25,908 nt of DNA from JAUZPB01 sp037140715 (GTDB lineage Bacteria; Bacteroidota; Ignavibacteria; Ignavibacteriales; SURF-24), in NCBI GenBank assembly GCA_037140715.1, contig JBAXDX010000037.1, positions 1-25,908 of the forward strand. Direction: 5' to 3'. The notes under the pieces are model-generated. The model was not told the origin of the DNA. It was given only the letters and a program-made list of their open reading frames with translations, and made no database searches. This document shows, piece after piece, positions 8,370 to 16,066 of the stretch. The stretch's first letter is position 1. The number at the start of each line of letters is the position of its first letter. The position numbers and the translations under genes were made by a program.

Positions 8370-8712
8370 GGTGTGCGACAAATTCCCATCTTAAAATCGA
8401 AAATTATCATACATACTTTTACTCTTTCCTTCCCTATTGAGCAATTCAGAACTTAATCGGGAATGCATTTCCAATGCTGGCAACATTCAAAAACTGCCGG
8501 ATGTATACCATAACACATGGATTTACAATTAGATAAACGACATCCTTTGTGAAATAATAATCTTCTACTGCGAAGCAACAGCACCCTGTTACGAAACAAT
8601 AATCTGGCAGGATGCACGATCAATTTCCCTTTTCTTTCATACTCTGCCATTCTTAATCATAGTCACTTCAGGATAAATGAGTATGATTAAAATGGGAATT
8701 TATCATATACCC
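8368..8712 (-). mobile_element. Internally deleted IS1-like element (MITE-like) with inverted ends
   Basis: Inverted ends at 8370-8394 and 8711-8687 match at 20 of 25 positions; both begin GGT, as IS1-family ends do, and share AAATTCCCAT. The 8-bp sequence CAATTGTG lies just outside both ends (8360-8367 and 8713-8720), within one or two bases of the tips, which fits the 8-9 bp target duplication that IS1 makes. The 345-bp body is less than half the usual IS1 length and holds only N-terminal transposase remains on the minus strand, so the element lost its catalytic part and could move only with a transposase supplied from elsewhere. Confidence 0.65.
8453..8690 (-). pseudogene. IS1-family transposase, N-terminal relic
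   Basis: On the minus strand two overlapping frames give KNGRV then EYERKGK, resembling the end of the zinc-finger region of IS1 InsA, followed by GCRLSNCKSMCYGIHPAVF, which lines up with the family helix-turn-helix pattern (EGCSLR.IGR.LGIHH.TV), and ending near a proline-aspartate (CIPD) where the family has LPD. The reading is frameshifted and no full-length frame exists. It lies inside the deleted element whose inverted ends are at 8370 and 8711, in the expected orientation. The family assignment rests on the HTH pattern only. Confidence 0.55.
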
Positions 8713-8939
8713 CAATTGTGGGAATTTCTTAATAATGATGTACGAAAGAAAAAAAACAGTTGGTAAAGAAATTAAAAATTTCTATTATTGTATAGTAAAA
8801 TAAAAGAAAAAAGTCGGCAAAAATTGCGAACGAAGCAAAAAATAAATTAAAGTCCGATAAATTAAGCTATGAAAATGATATTAGTTGAACGCGATTTGGG
8901 ATTGACGAACAAGACAGAATAGAAATCCTGTTAAAGGTC

Positions 8940-9545
8940 ATAGCCCGAAACCAGTAATCAAACCAAGTTAAAAGGAAAATGCATCAGGATTGTACATGGA
9001 AGGGAGAAACGCCTTGGTACTGCAAAAGCGGAGAACCCAAAAATTTAACGATACATAGGGAAGAGATAAGAGGAATCGAAAGCATTCAGGAAAATCAGAT
9101 ATTCCAGGTATATCACGATTATGTTCCCCGATATCTGGTAATACAGGCTTGTGACACCAAGTTTCAAATGAAATATTATATAACGCCGGACGGAAAATAC
9201 GTATGGGCCAAACTGCCCAAAGAATTGGCAGAACATTATTTCGTAATAACGCTAAGGGAACTTGCTTTCTAATTTCAGTATCATCAATGCCACGTTACCA
9301 ATCCGCTATTATTGGAGCAGTTAAGAGAACTAAAAATATACATATTATCGTACCAATTGAGCAATTTGTTAACCAGAAAAAAGATAGCTTTGTTAATCAA
9401 AGTGTTTCCGCATCAAACTATATTCAGACCTATGATATGGGAATGTAGCATGACAACAGGAACGAGACTAGATGCTGTAGCACCTTTGCTTTGCTCAAAA
9501 AGACTTACAGGGAACTAAAAGTGAGTTTTTGGAATTATTTGGACA
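8940..9545 (+). pseudogene. Degraded IS66-like (unclassified DDE) transposase
   Basis: Consecutive frames read like a transposase related to IS66: HREEIRGIESIQENQIF, YHDYVPRYLVIQA, YYITPDGKYVWAKLPKELAE in one frame (8979-9272), then after a shift FQYHQCHVTNPLLLEQLREL and YQLSNLLTRKK, then SNYIQTYDMGM and finally a SEFLELF-like segment. The family has HREE..RG..SI, YQDYVVQDL, TPDG....LP.E, LYQYYQCHVTQPLLLEQL, GQLS.LLT, YI.TDDTGARH and FLELL at these places. At least two frameshifts and a stop inside the DDTGARH region make it non-functional. The N-terminal coiled-coil part upstream of 8979 is hardly recognisable, and the boundaries are approximate. Confidence 0.65.
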
Positions 9546-9689
9546 ATAGACTTATAAGAACTCAAATTATCCCCGATCTTTCCGATTTGATGTTCAGCGG
9601 TTAATTTTTTCTCTTGAAATCATTGTTTTTTGTGACTTAGTTGAGATGTTACACAATAACTTAACTATCTGTATTCATTTCAACTGATT

Positions 9690-9719
9690 TTTGCTTTTTT
9701 AAATAATTACTTAATTTTT
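9690..9719 (+). promoter_or_regulatory. Candidate Bacteroidetes-type promoter of the FN3-repeat gene
   Basis: TTTG at 9690-9693, an 18-base spacer, then TAATTTTT at 9712-9719, matching the -33/-7 pattern TTTG and TAnnTTTG in all but the last base. The start codon is 24 bases further on, behind the purine-rich GAGAGAGG ribosome-binding site. The region is AT-rich, so chance matches are easy. Confidence 0.35.
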
Positions 9720-9742
9720 ACTAATAAAAAGAGAGAGGTACA

Positions 9743-12457
9743 ATGTACACCAATAAAAAAGGCTCAGCCAATGTAAAAAATAGTTATCCAAAGCGGGTAA
9801 ATGTTTTTATTATGCTTATTACTTTATTTTTGTCATATGGCATAAACGTTCAAGCACAAATTTCAAACCCCCAGCCCAGGGATGGAGCAACAAATGTTTC
9901 AGTCCAGCCTACTTTTAACTGGATTAATAACGGCAGTCCAATTACGACTTTACGACTTTACGAATATGTCAACGATGTTTTGGGTACTGTAGTTGATATA
10001 TCTAATCCTAGTAATTCGTACAGTTATCCTACACAATTGAAATACAATACCAAGTATTCCTGGTTTGTTAAGCAGGGTACAGGCAATTGGTTGCCATCAC
10101 CCACAACAGGTTACACTTTTACAACATCACTAAATTCTCCAACCCTTAGTTCTCCTGCTGATGCAACTGCTAATTCTACTATTAATGTTCCTTTATCATG
10201 GAGTGCGGTTGATGGAGCTAATTATTACACTCTTGAAGTCAATAGTAATCGTGGATTTACCAGTAATCCCGAATATACATATAGTGGCACATCTACAACT
10301 GCGCCTGCAACAACAGGATTAAAATATAACACAGTTTATTACTGGAGAGTAAAGGCAAGCAATAATCATGGGAAAAATTATGGTGAGTACTCTGCCGTAA
10401 GATCGTTTACAACCAACATTCCGGCGCCGGTAATGGTTTATCCAATTGATAATCTGGACGGTATTTTAATTCTTCCTAAAATTGCCTGGAACTGGACTGG
10501 TTTAGGTACAGTAACTTATGATATAGATTTAACACCTTCTGCCGGGTTGGTAAATCAACCTGCAGGAATTAGCCGTACGGAATACCAATGGCGCGAAGCA
10601 AACGGATTCCTCGCAAATGGCACAACTTATACATGCAGAATTACTGCTCATCAGGGAAGTAGCTCAAATTATACAGAAATAAAATTTAAAACTGTTCCTA
10701 AGATAAATGTTACTCCAAGTTACCCGGCTAATGGTAATACGAAAATAGACTATAATTCAGTTTTCTTTAGCTGGTACAATACATCTGTTTTGGGCAATCT
10801 GCAATATAAGTTACAGGCTGTAGCAAAAGAAGGCACAACCGCCCCTACAGAAACAGAATGGTCTGCTGTTGCAACTGCCCTTTATACTGGAACGGAACTG
10901 AATTTCACAGCTAAGTTAACTGCTAATAGTAAATATTGGTGGAGAATATTGGTAGTTGACGTACATAACAATATTATCTCAAGATCTTCAGTTAATACTT
11001 TTATAACCGCAGGCGGTCCTGTTATACCAGTTCTATCTTATCCGTTAAATGAAACTGTTTATACGAATACACCGACATTGTATTGGTACACTAATAGCAA
11101 TTTTGATCCAAATAATATCAAGTTTTATGTATATATTTATGCAGGTGATGGTGTTACTCTGCTTCATGTTCCGTATGATGCCGGAACTGCTCTTTCTTTC
11201 GATGTTCCGGATGGTATCTTATCACCAGGAACCACATATAAATGGAGATTAGAATCAAGGAGTATAACCGGAACAGGAAACTCATCCATATTTTCAGCAA
11301 CAACCGGCAGTTTTACAACTGCAGGAGCAGGAACTGTGTACAAACCTACTCTTTCTTATCCAACAGAAGGAACGGATGTTACTATTTATACTACTAATCC
11401 GACATTCTATTGGTATATCGGAGATCATACAAGCGCAGTAAATTATAAGGTTAAGATTTCCACAGGTACAGGTGCCAGTTTTGATGGGGAAATTGTCCAT
11501 ACATCAGCTGACCAGCCAGATGTTTTTTCTTATGAACTCACAGGCATTTCATTGGAACCCGGAGTCACCTATTACTGGAAAGTAATACCCAATGGAAGTA
11601 TTACACATGCTTCAAATGAAGGCAAATTTACTGTTTCCAATTCACTTGGAATAGGATTTCCTGTTGCTTCGTATCCTAAAATTAATTCAACTTTACATAC
11701 TAACTTCCCAACTCTATATTGGCACATGAATGGTAGTTCTATTGGAATTGCCGGATATAAAATATCATGGTCAACTAGTGCAACTCAGAACTGGCCCAGC
11801 GTTAATGTTGCCACAGTATCAGGTGTAGACCAGATAAGCTATAAAATTACTAATCCATTAGTGTATGGAACTCATTATTATTGGGCTGTTGCCGGATTAA
11901 ATGCAGAAGGCAGAGTAGCAACTGACTGGTCATCTACAGCTGATTTCACAGTTATCGGTAGTGCCGGAGCCGGAAGAGCAATTTTGTCTTCTCCAATTGG
12001 CGGTATAACGGTTAGTTCATCAAAACCTATTTTTTACTGGTGGTTTAATGGTTCAACAGATGAAATTGACGGATACAGGGTTACCTACAGCAGAACTTCA
12101 GGATACCCGGGCGGAAATGATACTTACGGGCATTCTTATACAACAACAATTCCATACAGTAGTGTAACTCAGTCGTCATATACCGTAACATCAGATTTGG
12201 TCCCCGGAGCAACTTATTACTGGAAAGTTGAGGCACATTATATTTCTGGTACTTACTCTAGTTCGTCAGCCGATGGTTCATTTGTTGTCAATACAGGAGG
12301 AGCTAGTACTGAAACTGTAATGCCATCAGTCAGTGGAAATGTATCACAACCAGTTCCCCCAAAGAGGTACAAAAGCAAGCACGAATTCATAAAAAAACAC
12401 AGGAAAAAAGTATCAACCACCCCGCCACAAGCTAATGACACTAACATAGCGAAATAA
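9743..12457 (+). CDS. Secreted protein of eight FN3-like repeats with a basic C-terminal tail
   Basis: 904 residues. A basic N terminus and the hydrophobic stretch VFIMLITLFLSYG (21-33) ending in VQAQ form an unusually long signal peptide of about 39 residues. Eight FN3-like repeats follow, at about 40-128, 131-225, 228-318, 320-423, 428-527, 534-632, 638-737 and 745-850. Each opens with a YP or SP plus polar run, then a buried Trp strand (LSWSAV, LYWYTN, FYWYIG, LYWHMN, FYWWFN), and closes with a TYYWKV-type strand. The last 35 residues are Lys/Arg-rich (PPKRYKSKHEFIKKHRKK) and lack a recognisable type IX sorting domain, odd for a surface protein of this phylum. The GAGAGAGG site before 9743 supports this start. 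No enzyme motif is seen; adhesion or scaffold function is a guess. The gene stands alone between IS relics. Confidence 0.85.
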   Translation: MYTNKKGSANVKNSYPKRVNVFIMLITLFLSYGINVQAQISNPQPRDGATNVSVQPTFNWINNGSPITTLRLYEYVNDVLGTVVDISNPSNSYSYPTQLKYNTKYSWFVKQGTGNWLPSPTTGYTFTTSLNSPTLSSPADATANSTINVPLSWSAVDGANYYTLEVNSNRGFTSNPEYTYSGTSTTAPATTGLKYNTVYYWRVKASNNHGKNYGEYSAVRSFTTNIPAPVMVYPIDNLDGILILPKIAWNWTGLGTVTYDIDLTPSAGLVNQPAGISRTEYQWREANGFLANGTTYTCRITAHQGSSSNYTEIKFKTVPKINVTPSYPANGNTKIDYNSVFFSWYNTSVLGNLQYKLQAVAKEGTTAPTETEWSAVATALYTGTELNFTAKLTANSKYWWRILVVDVHNNIISRSSVNTFITAGGPVIPVLSYPLNETVYTNTPTLYWYTNSNFDPNNIKFYVYIYAGDGVTLLHVPYDAGTALSFDVPDGILSPGTTYKWRLESRSITGTGNSSIFSATTGSFTTAGAGTVYKPTLSYPTEGTDVTIYTTNPTFYWYIGDHTSAVNYKVKISTGTGASFDGEIVHTSADQPDVFSYELTGISLEPGVTYYWKVIPNGSITHASNEGKFTVSNSLGIGFPVASYPKINSTLHTNFPTLYWHMNGSSIGIAGYKISWSTSATQNWPSVNVATVSGVDQISYKITNPLVYGTHYYWAVAGLNAEGRVATDWSSTADFTVIGSAGAGRAILSSPIGGITVSSSKPIFYWWFNGSTDEIDGYRVTYSRTSGYPGGNDTYGHSYTTTIPYSSVTQSSYTVTSDLVPGATYYWKVEAHYISGTYSSSSADGSFVVNTGGASTETVMPSVSGNVSQPVPPKRYKSKHEFIKKHRKKVSTTPPQANDTNIAK

Positions 12458-12529
12458 AATAGATGGAATTGTTTGTCTCACTATGGTTCAGCTATTTTTT
12501 TATAAAACAAAAATGAAGTAACCCAAAAT

Positions 12530-12558
12530 GGAATTCCTGATTCAAAACCAGGAATTCC
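12530..12558 (+). terminator. Hairpin after the FN3-repeat gene, possible terminator
   Basis: GGAATTCCTG (12530-12539) and CAGGAATTCC (12549-12558) form a perfect 10-bp stem with a 9-base loop, 72 bases after the stop of the upstream gene. There is no T-run after it, so it is not a standard intrinsic terminator; it could be an RNA-stabilising structure or another repeat. Confidence 0.4.
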
Positions 12559-12604
12559 TGCTTCACAAAATATTGTCATATCAAAACAAAGTATTATTGT
12601 AAAG

Positions 12605-12869
12605 ACTGCAAATCGTTACTGCCGTGGCGAGTCAACGGGTACTCTCGCCTGTCCATTGCAATGGAGACATTGAACCGTTGCGCGTCAGAAGCTCTGTCAA
12701 CGATTCCAATTCTTTCAGAAGTTCCTTTCCCTGTATGATTTTTCTTCCTCCGCCTTTTCTCAGAATTCTCTTCCCTGTATCAATTACCGATTCTTCACAA
12801 TACTTCGCTTATCTTCGACATTACACGCATTCTACCATAGCCGGGCAGGATAAGCAGAAGAGTCCATAG
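12605..12869 (-). pseudogene. ISAzo13-family transposase, N-terminal fragment
   Basis: Read on the minus strand, one open frame gives RILRKGGGRK, KELLKELESL and SMSPLQWTGESTR, closely following the ISAzo13 pattern (RIR.PGGGRK, LL.ALE.LVEP.TRGDP, SPLRWTCKSTR.LAE). Just upstream, in broken frames, GYGRM and MSKISEVL resemble the preceding LGYGGI..V....GISR segment. Stops interrupt both sides and nothing of the catalytic core remains. It lies antisense to recG, about 90 bp before it. Confidence 0.75.
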
Positions 12870-12958
12870 AGCAAAAAAGGAAGTTCCCACTATGTTATGT
12901 TCGTATGATTAAGCCCGAAGTGTTGATATTTCTTTCTCTATAACTTATCTTTGACAAA

Positions 12959-15148
12959 ATGATAAATAACAACGATAAAATACTCGAACAGTCAGTAAAG
13001 TTCATCAAATCAGTTGGACCAAGAAGAGCAGAATCTTTTGCTAAGATTGGTATCACTTCAATCAGACATCTGTTATTTTACTTTCCGACTAAATATCTCG
13101 ACCGCTCAACTATTGCTAATGTAACGAAAGTCCATGACTGCCTTGTTAACGGCTTTGACGGGGAATTTACGATTATTGGCAAAATTGCCGATAAGGAAAT
13201 TATCAGTTACGGACAGAAGGAGGTTGTTAAGATTCACCTGAAGGACTCCGCAGGTTTCTTTGAGTGCGTATGGTTTCATGGCGCTAAATATTTCAAGGAT
13301 TCATTTCGCGAAGGAGAGCATTATGCTATCTCGGGCAGGCCTGTTATGACTAAATACGGGCATATACAGTTTACTCATCCTGACTTTGATAAGATAACCG
13401 AGGATGAAACTCAGCACTTCCTGAATACCGGTAAAATTATTCCTTTCTACAGGGTGTCTAAGGAATTGCGCTCGACTAATATCGGGGATATGAGTCTGAG
13501 AAAGATAGTAAGTAATGCTGTTGAACTTTATTCTTCCCACATGAGTGAAACTCTGAAAGATGAATTGCTTGAAGAACACAAATTAATGGGAATAATAGAG
13601 TCCATCAGAAATATACACTTCCCTGAAAGTAAGCAGAAGCTTGACGATGCGTTAAAAAGATTTAAGTATGAAGAGCTGTTTTATCTTGAAATACTTGTAG
13701 CCTTAAAAAAACACAACCTGCATGAGAAGCTACCGGGTTGCGCGATGAAAATTCATACAAAGCTTATCGCTGACTTTCTTAAATCGCTTCCGTTTGAACT
13801 TACCAGAGCGCAGCTTAATGTATTAAGTGAAATAAGAAAAGACATGGAGCAGAAAAAGCCTATGAACCGCCTGCTACAGGGAGATGTAGGTAGCGGTAAA
13901 ACAATTGTTGCTCTGATTGCCATGCTGATCGCAAAGGATAACGGGTATCAGTCGGCTTTTATGGCTCCTACGGAAATACTGGCAGATCAGCACTATAAAA
14001 ATTTCATGCGAATGCTTGAAGATTTTGATATAAATGTAAGTCTTTTGATTGGCGGGCAGAAAAAATCTCAGAAGAAAAGTAATCTAAAGGACATCGAGCT
14101 TAATAAAAGCGATATTATCATCGGTACCCATGCCTTGTTTGAAAAAACTGTTGCGTTTAACAATCTTGGACTTGTTGTAATAGATGAACAGCACCGCTTC
14201 GGAGTTATTCAGCGCTCGCGCCTTATAACCAAGGGGCATTCGCCCGATGTTCTTGTAATGACGGCAACGCCAATACCGCGCACACTGACAATGACTGTTT
14301 ACGGCGACCTCGATGTTTCAACTATTAGCGAGATGCCGAAGAACAGAAAGACAATTAAGACGTATCTGAGAGGCGAAAGCAAACTTCAGCAGATTTATAA
14401 GTTCATAATTGACAAACATAAGGAAGGATATCAGACTTTTATCATTTATCCGCTCGTAAAAGAGAGCGAAAAACTTGATTTGAAAGCCGCCGAGACATAT
14501 TATGCTGATATTAAGTCAACATCTTTAAGCGAACTTAATGTTGGAATGGTGCACGGACAGATGTCATGGCAGGAAAAGGAAGAGACAATGAAGGGGTTTG
14601 CCGCCAAGAAGTATGATGCGCTTGTAGCTACTACCGTAATCGAAGTGGGAATAGACATTCCTGATGCAAATATCATTGTAATTAACGATGCTCACCGTTT
14701 TGGTTTGTCGCAGCTTCATCAGTTAAGAGGCCGGGTAGGGCGCGGCAATGCACAGGCTTACTGTATTCTTGTTACTAACGATAGTTATATCAACAAGAGT
14801 AATGATGTAAGAATAAACTCAGAGTACTTATCAGCGGAACAGCTTGAGAAAAATAAAACGGTTACAAGACTCAACGCAATGGTAAGGCACACAAGCGGAT
14901 TTGATATATCAGAGATTGATCTAAAGTTGCGCGGGCCAGGCGATATTTTTGGAACAAAACAGAGCGGATTTCCTGAATTAAAGTATGCTGACATCATAAA
15001 AGATACCGAATTAATCGTTGAAGCAAAGAAAGCCGCGTTTGATTTAATCGACAACGACCCAAAGCTGGTGCTTCCACAGAATAAAATCATTAAAGACACA
15101 CTTCTTACATATCATAAAGAGAACCTCAGTTATGCCAGGATTGCCTGA
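12959..15148 (+). CDS. recG: ATP-dependent DNA helicase RecG
   Basis: 729 residues, slightly longer than the E. coli protein (693). The N-terminal wedge/OB region (about 60-160) includes KIHLKDSAGFFECVWFHG and the family phrase TGKIIPFYRVSKEL. Helicase motifs follow: Walker A GDVGSGKT (308-315), MAPTEILADQHY (335-346), DEQHRFGV (409-416), TATPIPRTL (435-443), VVTT-type ATTVIEVGIDIPDA (557-570) and QLRGRVGRG (588-596). The C terminus has the RecG phrase LRGPGDIFGTKQSG. RecG remodels stalled replication forks and Holliday junctions in the cytoplasm. It starts at ATG 12959 with no clear Shine-Dalgarno sequence, and it seems to be a single-gene unit that converges with the signalling operon at 15360. 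Confidence 0.97.
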   Translation: MINNNDKILEQSVKFIKSVGPRRAESFAKIGITSIRHLLFYFPTKYLDRSTIANVTKVHDCLVNGFDGEFTIIGKIADKEIISYGQKEVVKIHLKDSAGFFECVWFHGAKYFKDSFREGEHYAISGRPVMTKYGHIQFTHPDFDKITEDETQHFLNTGKIIPFYRVSKELRSTNIGDMSLRKIVSNAVELYSSHMSETLKDELLEEHKLMGIIESIRNIHFPESKQKLDDALKRFKYEELFYLEILVALKKHNLHEKLPGCAMKIHTKLIADFLKSLPFELTRAQLNVLSEIRKDMEQKKPMNRLLQGDVGSGKTIVALIAMLIAKDNGYQSAFMAPTEILADQHYKNFMRMLEDFDINVSLLIGGQKKSQKKSNLKDIELNKSDIIIGTHALFEKTVAFNNLGLVVIDEQHRFGVIQRSRLITKGHSPDVLVMTATPIPRTLTMTVYGDLDVSTISEMPKNRKTIKTYLRGESKLQQIYKFIIDKHKEGYQTFIIYPLVKESEKLDLKAAETYYADIKSTSLSELNVGMVHGQMSWQEKEETMKGFAAKKYDALVATTVIEVGIDIPDANIIVINDAHRFGLSQLHQLRGRVGRGNAQAYCILVTNDSYINKSNDVRINSEYLSAEQLEKNKTVTRLNAMVRHTSGFDISEIDLKLRGPGDIFGTKQSGFPELKYADIIKDTELIVEAKKAAFDLIDNDPKLVLPQNKIIKDTLLTYHKENLSYARIA

Positions 15149-15173
15149 AAATCTGTGTTGCCCGGGCTTTTTT
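15143..15173 (+). terminator. Weak intrinsic terminator candidate after recG
   Basis: GCCTG overlapping the recG stop can pair (with one G-U) with CGGGC at 15163-15167, directly followed by six T. The stem is short and the loop long. The remainder of 15174-15359, between the convergent genes, shows nothing else. Confidence 0.3.
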
Positions 15174-15359
15174 GTTACAAAATTATTTTGCCTTACAACC
15201 GGATAATGCATTTCTCCCATTCGGATTTCTTTACTTATCCTGTACAATAAATCATTTACACTCCCTACACCCGCAAGAAATGATATGGTTCAGATTACGA
15301 TGAGGCTTACAGAGTATAAACGAAAGGAAAACTGATATGGATGTAGCTCTGTTTATTCT

Positions 15360-16007
15360 TTACATTTTCTCCTGAAGAGCATATTTTATTAATTCGGCTG
15401 TATTCTTAAGTTCAAGTTTACGGATTATATTTTTCCTGTGCTTACCTACGGTAAAATAACTAATAAAAAGCTTCTCGGCTATTTCCTGACTTGTATTCCC
15501 CCCGGCGATAAGCATCATAATTTCCTTTTCTCTTTTTGTAAGAGGTATTCTTCTTATTTCATCAGTAGCCGGCTTATCATGTGCAACCAGCACAGAATCA
15601 GAAAGCATCTTCACAACATTCTCATGGAAATATTTATTGCCACCAGCCACGATCCTAACGGCTTTCAGGAATTCCTTCATATCGGACATTTTTAACATAT
15701 AGCCATCGATACCCGCTGACAGAGCATCTTTTATATAATTCTCCTCCTCGTGCATTGTAAGCATCAGAATCTTAACAGAACTTATCTCCTTCTTAATAAT
15801 CCTGGATGCTTCGATGCCGTTAATTTTGGGCATGTTGATATCCATTATGATAACATCGGGTTTAAGCGCTACAGCCTGCTTAACAGCATCGTCTCCGTTA
15901 TCCGCCTCGCCAATTATTTCAAAGCCTGATTCAGTCTGAAGCGCCAGTTTCAGACCGGCGCGCAACATAGCATGATCATCGCAAAGGACGATTTTTATTT
16001 TTTCCAT
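15360..16007 (-). CDS. NarL/FixJ-family response regulator
   Basis: 215 residues from ATG 16007; an in-frame TTG at 16025 would add six residues but is less likely. The receiver has the acidic pair in LCDDH, the phosphoacceptor Asp in VIIMDINMP (D56 from this start), LMLTMH and the Lys of YMLKMSD. The C-terminal LuxR-type helix-turn-helix begins at PLTKREKEIM and contains NTSQEIAEKLFIS and TVGKHRKNI. It is the last gene of a three-gene set whose first two genes encode cytoplasmic PAS kinases; the kinase just upstream has a HisKA_3 domain, the type that normally pairs with NarL regulators. Target genes are unknown. Confidence 0.92.
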   Translation of the reverse strand: MEKIKIVLCDDHAMLRAGLKLALQTESGFEIIGEADNGDDAVKQAVALKPDVIIMDINMPKINGIEASRIIKKEISSVKILMLTMHEEENYIKDALSAGIDGYMLKMSDMKEFLKAVRIVAGGNKYFHENVVKMLSDSVLVAHDKPATDEIRRIPLTKREKEIMMLIAGGNTSQEIAEKLFISYFTVGKHRKNIIRKLELKNTAELIKYALQEKM

Positions 16008-16066
16008 ATAAATTGCTGTGTCCAATTTAATGAGATTAAGAGTATGATTAAGAAATTTGCGGATAT

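Larger units (their letters stand above)
7630..9742. other. 2.1-kb region of insertion-sequence debris without an intact gene
   Basis: Between the binding-protein gene and the FN3-repeat gene no convincing intact reading frame exists. The region holds a 105-bp direct repeat in two copies, a C-terminal piece of an IS1-family transposase, an internally deleted IS1-like element with inverted ends, and a frameshifted IS66-like transposase. The stretches 7791-8030, 8713-8930 and 9546-9685 show nothing I can assign. Several insertions seem to have landed on top of each other, since the deleted IS1-like element begins exactly where the second 105-bp copy ends. Confidence 0.75.
12458..12958. other. 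500-bp intergenic region with a hairpin and an ISAzo13 relic
   Basis: Between the FN3-repeat gene and recG this region holds a 10-bp inverted repeat at 12530-12558 and, on the minus strand, a decayed ISAzo13-family transposase fragment at 12605-12869. The 90 bases before recG show no strong ribosome-binding site or clear promoter. Confidence 0.7.

Noticed and set aside
9203..9518. Overlapping small frames as separate genes
   Set aside because: They are successive frames of one decayed IS66-like transposase.
12652..12665. Perfect palindrome TCCATTGCAATGGA and the nearby GGCGAG/CTCGCC stem
   Set aside because: Both fall inside codons of the ISAzo13 relic (SPLQW and GESTR region), so they need no regulatory explanation.
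12624..12869. Plus-strand open frame of 81 codons
   Set aside because: It is the antisense shadow of the ISAzo13 transposase fragment.
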